From positions 8,225,726-8,289,725 of the forward strand of contig NC_087074.1 in the NCBI RefSeq assembly GCF_026151205.1: 64,000 bases of DNA, read 5' to 3'. The DNA is from Bolinopsis microptera. Its lineage: Eukaryota; Ctenophora; Tentaculata; Lobata; Bolinopsidae. The position numbers were made by a program, and so were the translations under genes. Within the stretch, counting starts at the first letter, position 1; every line of letters starts with the position of its first letter. Under the pieces are notes generated by a model that saw nothing but the letters and a program-made list of their open reading frames with translations, did not search any database and was not told the DNA's origin. Positions 58,121 to 64,000 of the stretch are shown here, piece after piece.

Positions 58121-59460
58121 GTGGGTGGCGATTATAAGTAAGATGTCGTATTATAGAACTATTGAGGAGTCCTAACTCTCCTCACGTCCGTAAATGGAGT
58201 TTTCTTTGTATCATATTATATGGTATATCAAATGATGGAGTAGTTCGCTGTTTATTATTCTCATGTGTATGATCAGTATTATATGGTATAGTCGGAGTCG
58301 GGGAATGTTGAATACACCAGTTTATTTTTCTAAAATAAGATCGTTTTGATGGCATGGCGCCAAGTCGTACTGTTTGGGTTTACGTTAAAAGTGTACAGAA
58401 TTAATTAGATCTTGTGTTAATTTTTAAAAAGGTTAATCTTATTTGCCGAAAAATCGAACGTTATGGAAAATCAAAAAGATCCACAGCATGAGTCTCAGTT
58501 GAATAATATCGATGAATTGAAGTTTAAGTTTAGGGGAGCATGTTTTAGTGCTTTTGCTTTATCGAAAGTGCTGAAATTTCAAAAAAACGTTTAAAAGTTT
58601 CAATGAACCTGGTTAATTCTCCCCGTAAAAACCGCTTTCAATCGTTCTATTAGATCTCTAAGGGAACCAATTACCAAAGTACAAACAGTTACCATGACGC
58701 TAACAGTTACCATAGTACTAACAAATGGCCAGGGGGCCTAGGCGTGCTGCCACAAGACCTGAATCTAACTGATCTTTGGTTAATCATGTTAATAACTCCT
58801 GGCGATTTTTAAATCGAAAAATTTAATATCTGAACTTTGCTCTTTCTTTGGCTATGTGCGTTTTAACTTTTAGTAAATTTTTTTAGTCATATTTTATTCA
58901 ATATCTCTGTCGCATACAAGCGGGGTAGTAAGTACTGTGTTTCCTTTCCTTTCCTTCCTAACCATTTTCCAGCTTATTTGGTTTATCCCAGTTTTTGATG
59001 CTTACAAATCTGTTACAAAGTTATTTTAAAGTTTGTGAAGTGATGGGCTGTGGTACCAGCAAAGGAGAAATTTTTGCGACAATGGATCCTCCAGCAACGA
59101 GTTGTCACTGTAAGCAAAAGAGAGTGAGATTACTCGCGATAATATATTGTGTTTAAAGTCGGTCTGTTCAGTTATTTGCCTCCATAAAATAGCCGCAACA
59201 AATCTAATATTATTGTGATCGAGTTCTGATTATTTATTTTGAAGTAATTTGTTATTTCTTGCTCCCTGACGTCCACTAGGACCAATACACAGATAACGCT
59301 GATCAGATGGAATTGTTTTTATATGCTGAAGCTAGCTCTAGCTGTCCTACTATTATTTTCCAGGTGGGTAGCGATCATAGACATAAGTAAGATGTCGTAT
59401 TATAGTTATTGAGGAGTCCACAGATAACGCTGATCAGATGGAATTGTTTTTATTATATGC
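58081..59460. repeat. duplicated exon 3' end and flanking blocks
   Basis: 58082-58172 (the end of the zinc-finger exon, donor and early intron) recurs at 59327-59418 with few changes. A second block, CACAGATAACGCTGATCAGA and following bases, occurs at 59288 and again at 59418, bracketing the copy. The copied exon piece retains GAAGCTAGCTCTAGC and the TTTTCCAGGTGGGT donor. Confidence 0.8.
59043..59109 (+). CDS. first exon of an MGCGTSK-type acylated protein, unknown
   Basis: ATG at 59043 starts MGCGTSKGEIFATMDPPATS and reaches a donor (TGTAAGC) after 22 codons and one base. MGCxxSK at the N-terminus is the classical dual N-myristoylation and palmitoylation signal of membrane-anchored proteins. 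No second exon was found before the minisatellite at 59.7 kb, so the rest may lie beyond the window. Could be chance. Confidence 0.4.
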
Positions 59461-59714
59461 AGTTGTTAAAAGAATGTCTTAAGTCTGATGATAGTACCCA
59501 AATGTAAGGTTTTTTTTTTACATATTTGATAGATTTACAGATCTGGCTTGACAAAAATTTTCAGAAAAAATCATGTTCGCAGGAAGCAAAAATCCGATGA
59601 GTTTTTTAGGGGGGAGGGGTAGGGGGTTGAGGGGGGTTGGGAAGGGTTGTCACATGACGAGAAATTTTTCGCAAAAATTAAACAATCTTTATTTGTTGAT
59701 ATTATTCACCCCTG

Positions 59715-62300
59715 TTGCCTAGAGTGGTGGGTCTGCACTTGAGAAGAGTGGGTCTGGTCGCTAGAATGGTGGGTCTGCAATCTAGAAGTGGGTCTGGCAA
59801 CCAGAATGATGGGTCTGTACCCTTAAAGAGTGGTCTGACGACCAGAGTGGTGGGTGTGCACTTGAGAAGAGTGGGTCTGGCAGCTAGAATGGTGGGTATG
59901 CAATCTAGAAGTGGGTCTGTTAACCAGAATTGTGTGTCTACACCCTTGAAGAGTGGGTCTGACAACCAGAATGGTGGGTCTGCACTTGAGAAGAGTGGTT
60001 CTTGCGGCTGGAATGGTGGGTCTGCAATCTAGAAGTTGGTCTAGCAACCAGAATTGTGGATCTGCATTCGAGAATAATGAGTCTTCACTCTAGAAGAGTG
60101 GGTCTGACAACCAGAATGGTGGGTCTGCACTTGAGAAGAGTGGGTCTGGCGGCTGGAATGGTGGGTCTGCAATCTAGAAGTTGGTCTAGCAACAGAATTG
60201 TGGATCTGCATTCGAGAATAATGAGTCTTCACTCTAGAAGAGTGGGTCCGGCAACCAGAGTGGTGGGTCTGCACTTGAGAAGCGTGGGTCTGGCCGCTAA
60301 ATGGTGAGTCTGCACCCTTTAAGAGTGGGTCTGACAACCAGAATGGTGGGTCTGGACTTGAGAAGAGTGGGTCTGGCAGCTGGAATGGTGGGTCTGCAAT
60401 CTATAAGTGGTCTGGCAACCAGAATGGTGGGTGTACGTACACCCTTGAAGAGTGGGTCTGACAACCCGAGTGGTGGGTCTGAACTTGAGAAGAGTGGGTC
60501 TGGCAGCTGGAATGGTGGGTCTGCAATCTAGAAGTGGGTCCGGCAACCAGAATGGTGGGTGTACGTACACCCTTGAAGAGTGGGTCTGACAACCAGAGTG
60601 GTGGGTCTGCACCCTTGAAGAGTGGGTCTGACAACCAGTGTGGTGGGTCTGCACTTGAGAAGAGTGGGTCTGGCAGCTAGAATGTTGGGTCTGCAATCTA
60701 GAAGTGGGTCTGGCAGTTAGAATGGTGGGTCTGCAATCTAGACGTGGGTCTGGCAACATGAATGGTGGGTCTGCACCCTTCAGGCTTAAAGAGTGGGTCT
60801 GACAACCAGAGTGGTAGATCTGCACTTGAGAAGTGTGGGTCTGGCAGCTGGAATGGTGGGTCTGCAATCTAGAAGTTGGTCTGGCAACCAGAATGGTGGG
60901 TCTGCACCCTTCAGGCTTCAAGATCAAGAGTGGGTCTGACAACCAGAGTGGTGGGTCTGCACTTGAGAAGAGTGGGTCTGGCAGCTAGAATGTTGGGTCT
61001 GCAATCTATAAGTGGGTCTGGCAACCAGAACGGTCGGTCTGCAGTCTGCACCCTTAAAGAGTGGGTCTGACAACCAGAGTGGTAGATATGCACTTGAGAA
61101 GAGTGGGTCTGGCAGCTGGAATGGTGGGTCTGCAATCTAGAAGTTGGTCTGGCAACCAGAATGGTGGGTGTACGTACACCCTTGAAGAGTGGGTCTGACA
61201 ACCCGAGTGGTGGGTCTGGACTTGAGAAGAGTGGGTCTGGCAGCTGGAATGGTGGGTCTGCAATCTAGAAGTTGGTCTGGCAACCAGAATGGTGGGTTTA
61301 CGTACACCCTTGAAGAATGGGTCTGACAACCAGAGTAGTGGGTCTGGACTTGAGAAGAGAGGGTCTGGCAGCTGGAATGGTGGGTCTGCAATCTAGAAGT
61401 TGGTCTGGCAACCAGAATGGTGGGTGTACGTACACCCTTGAAGAGTGAGTCTGACAACCCGAATGGTGGGTCTTCACTCTAGAATAATAGGTCTGGTGGG
61501 TCTACACTTTAGAAGAGTGGGTCTGGCAACTAGATTGGTGTGTCTGCAATCTATAAGAGTGGGTCTGGCAACCAGAATAGTGGGTCTGCAATCAAGGGAA
61601 TCAAGATGAGTGAGTCTGGCAATCAGAATGGTGGGGCTGCACCTTAGGGTAGTGGGTCTGGAAACAAGAATGGTGGGTCAGAATTCTTGAATTGTGGGTC
61701 TTCACTCTAGCTAAGAGTGGGTCTGGCAACAAGAATGGTGGGTAAGAATTCTAGAATAGTGGTTCTTCACTCTAGAAGAGTGGGTCTGGCAACCAGAATG
61801 GTAAGTCTACACTCTGTCAAGTGTCAACCAGAATTGGGGGTCTAAACTAGAATATAGGATATATGGCAACCAGAATTGTGCGTCTGGAGTCTAGAGTCTA
61901 GAATAGTGGGTCCGGCAACCCGAAAGGTGGGTGTTCACTCAAGAATAGTGGGTCTGGCAATCGGAATGGTGCGTCTACACTCTAGAAGAGTGGGGCTGGC
62001 AACCAGAATGGTAGGTCTTCGCCTTAGAAGAGTGGGTCTGGCAACCAGAATGGTGGGTCTGCATTTTAGAATAGTGGGTCTTGACTCTGTACCTACTAGA
62101 AGAGTGGGTCTCCTCTCTAGAAGAGTGAATCTGGCAACCAGAATGGTAATTCTTCACTCTGTCAACCAGAATTGGGGGTCTATGAACTAGAATATAGGAG
62201 ATATGACAACCAGAATTGTGGGTCTGGACTCTAGAATAGTGGGTCTGGCAACCAAAATGTTGAGTCTGCACTCTAATAGAGTGGGTCTGGCAACTAGAAT
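59715..62300. repeat. 42-bp minisatellite with higher-order structure
   Basis: About 60 units built from GTGGGTCTGGCAACCAGAAT and GGTGGGTCTGCAATCTAGAAG. From about 60300 to 61460 three monomer types alternate as a ~126-bp higher-order unit, one type marked by GTACGTACACCCTTGAAG. Units past 61500 are more irregular. Because 42 is a multiple of three, long frames stay open on both strands; they are not genes. Confidence 0.93.
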
Positions 62301-62303
62301 GCA

Positions 62304-63694
62304 GACACGTAGCCAAGGGGAAGACCCCCGGAAAAAAATTGAACCCCAAAAAAAATAAGCCCCCTAGTCCCCATGGTCGCCTGGTAAGTGGGCTGTGTTT
62401 ATGACTGTTTGATTAAACGACACGACAGGCAATCGACTTTAGCATTTCGTAAATTATTCCCAAATCCCACTATACAATATGTACTTATTCCATTCAATGT
62501 GACAAGTACTGAGTTCCCCCCTAGCCCCCAACTTTGTATTATTGTGATGTCTGAAATTACAAATTTCTAATGCCAAATGTCGTCTGAAACACCCTATTTC
62601 TCAAAAATTTTCCGGGTGCTGCACCCCCAACTTTGTATTATCGCCGTCCTACAAATTTCTTTAATGCCTAATGTCGTCTAAAACAAATAATTTCTAAAAA
62701 TTTTCTTGGGGGCTGCGCCCCCCCCCCCCCCAGTCCCCCAACTTTATATTATTGTGATGTCTGATTATTACTGCGCCCCCACAGCCCACTAATCTTGTAT
62801 TATTGTAATGTCTGATTATTGCTGTCTCACAAATGTCGTCTGGAACACCCTATTTCTCAAAAATTTTCCGGGTGCTGCACCCCCAACTTTGTATTATCGC
62901 CGTCCTACAAATTTCTTTAATGCCTAATGTCGTCTAAAACAAATAATTTTTTAAAAATTTTCTTGGGGGCTGCGCCCCCCCCCCCCCAGTCCCCCAACTT
63001 TATATTATTGTGATGTCTGATTATTACTGCGCCCCCCAGCCCACCAACCTTGTATTATTGTAATGTCTGATTATTGCTGTCCCACAAATGTCGTCTGGAA
63101 CACCCTATTTCTCAACAATTTTCCGAAGGCCAGGGCTGCGCCTGCCTAGCCCTCCAACTTTGTATTATTGTGATGTCTGATTATAATTACTGTCCTACAA
63201 ATTTCTTTAATGTCAAATGTCGTCTAAAACACATAATTTCTCAAAAATTTTCTGATTGGCTGCGCCCCCCCCCCCCTCCCTAGCCAACCAACTTTATATT
63301 ATTGTGATGTCTCAGGATTATTACTGCCCTACTAATTTCTTTAATGCCAAATGTCGTCTAAAACACATTATTTCTCAAAAATTTTCTGGGGGGCTGCGCC
63401 CCCCCCCCCCCGGCCCCCCAACTTTATATTATTGTGATGTCTGATTATTACTATCCCCAAATTTCTTTAATGCCAAATGCCGTTTTAATCACCCTATTTC
63501 TCAAAAATTTTCCTGGGGGTTCGCTCCCCTAGCCCACCAACTTTATATTATTCTGATGTATGATTATTGCTCTCCTACAAATTTCTTTAATGCCAAATGT
63601 CGTCTAAAACACATAATTTCTCAAAAATTTTCTGGGGGGCTGCGCCTTCCCCCCTCCCTAGCCAACCAAAGGAGCTTCGCCCCGGCTACGTGTC
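62304..63694. mobile_element. TIR-flanked satellite block, 1.39 kb
   Basis: Perfect 11-bp inverted ends GACACGTAGCC (62304 and 63684-63694) enclose about nine units of 120-160 bp, each with CCAACTTTATATTATTGTGA, ACAAATTTCTTTAATGCC, AATGTCGTCTAAAACAC and TCTCAAAAATTTTC, closing with a GGGGCTGCGCCCCC run. One ~250-bp pair of units (62525-62770 and 62840-63000) is duplicated almost exactly. No transposase. Confidence 0.8.
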
Positions 63695-64000
63695 GTGTCG
63701 GGCTACGTGCCGAGAATCGAAAAAACTTAATCTTTAAATGAATAACGGAACCTTCATTATGAAGTTACGAGATGATAATATAATTGGGAGGCAAAGTGGG
63801 TATCGGGCTTGGGGCTCATAATGCGCAAAATTTGGCCGCTGTCGAGTGGGTCTGCCTAAAATTCACAGATCTAGCTATGGGTCTGAGACATTTGTAAAAA
63901 AAAAACCTTACCCAAATGATAGCAAAAAAAATAAATCGACTAAATTGAGCCAATGAATGTATAGTTACAACTGTCTCTGCGGATATTGTGCCATATACAT
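63695..64000. other. no feature seen
   Basis: Includes one stray minisatellite-like GAGTGGGTCTGCC at 63844 and poly-A runs; no gene. Confidence 0.4.

Noticed and set aside
60319-60942. 207-codon open frame on the minus strand with HHSGCQTHSSRVQ repeats
   Set aside because: Product of the 42-bp minisatellite; similar frames are open on both strands.
1-64000. CRISPR arrays, operons, ribosome binding sites, tRNA or rRNA genes
   Set aside because: Animal-type split genes throughout; none of the tandem repeats has unique spacers of constant length, and I saw no tRNA or rRNA signature by eye.

Overview
The window looks like genomic DNA of an invertebrate animal. The genes are split into many short exons with GT..AG introns, the base composition is AT-rich, and the protein families are metazoan (PITPNM/RdgB, TRPM2 with a NUDT9-homology domain, Ig/Kazal/VWD secreted proteins). 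MITEs, foldback elements and minisatellites are abundant. A cnidarian-grade animal fits, but the sequence alone does not fix the phylum. Exon borders below were read by hand from splice sites, reading-frame phase and family motifs.

Layout. 1.8-8.6 kb (+): C-terminal half of a PITPNM/RdgB-type lipid-transfer protein (DDHD and LNS2 domains), whose 5' end lies outside the window; a second candidate terminal exon sits at 10.3 kb. 8.6-26 kb: gene-poor and full of mobile elements (a 364-bp TIR element, an 853-bp TIR element, palindromic MITEs, a mariner-type MITE, a hAT-type MITE with an 8-bp target duplication, and a 2.7-kb piggyBac-type element with TTAA target sites and long inverted arms). A few isolated, well-spliced exons in this stretch may be alternative first exons of the next gene. 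26.6-41.3 kb (+): a 30-exon, 1,615-residue TRPM2-type channel; an Ig-Kazal-Ig-VWD-C8 secreted-protein gene is nested on the minus strand inside one of its introns (33.9-35.9 kb). 41.9-44.1 kb: a GC-rich inverted-repeat element with a second hairpin nested in it. 44.8-46.2 kb (-): a phytanoyl-CoA dioxygenase-like gene, with a broken copy of its first exon just downstream. 47.4-56.2 kb (+): an acyl-CoA synthetase (ANL superfamily) with a probable mitochondrial leader. 57.6-59.1 kb: traces of a small C2H2 zinc-finger gene and the first exon of an MGC-type acylated protein. 59.7-62.3 kb: a 42-bp minisatellite. 62.3-63.7 kb: a TIR-flanked satellite block.

The most striking feature is the ANL synthetase. 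The exon for the A4 (FHxxG) segment is present in two equal-length versions separated by only 49 bp. The exon carrying the A5 (YGLxE) motif is present in five tandem versions. Each version has intact splice sites. The phases force use of exactly one A5 exon: joining any second cassette gives a stop at its fourth codon, and skipping all five also gives a stop. This predicts up to 2 x 5 = 10 enzymes with different acyl-binding pockets from one gene, a combinatorial arrangement better known from surface receptors than from metabolic enzymes.
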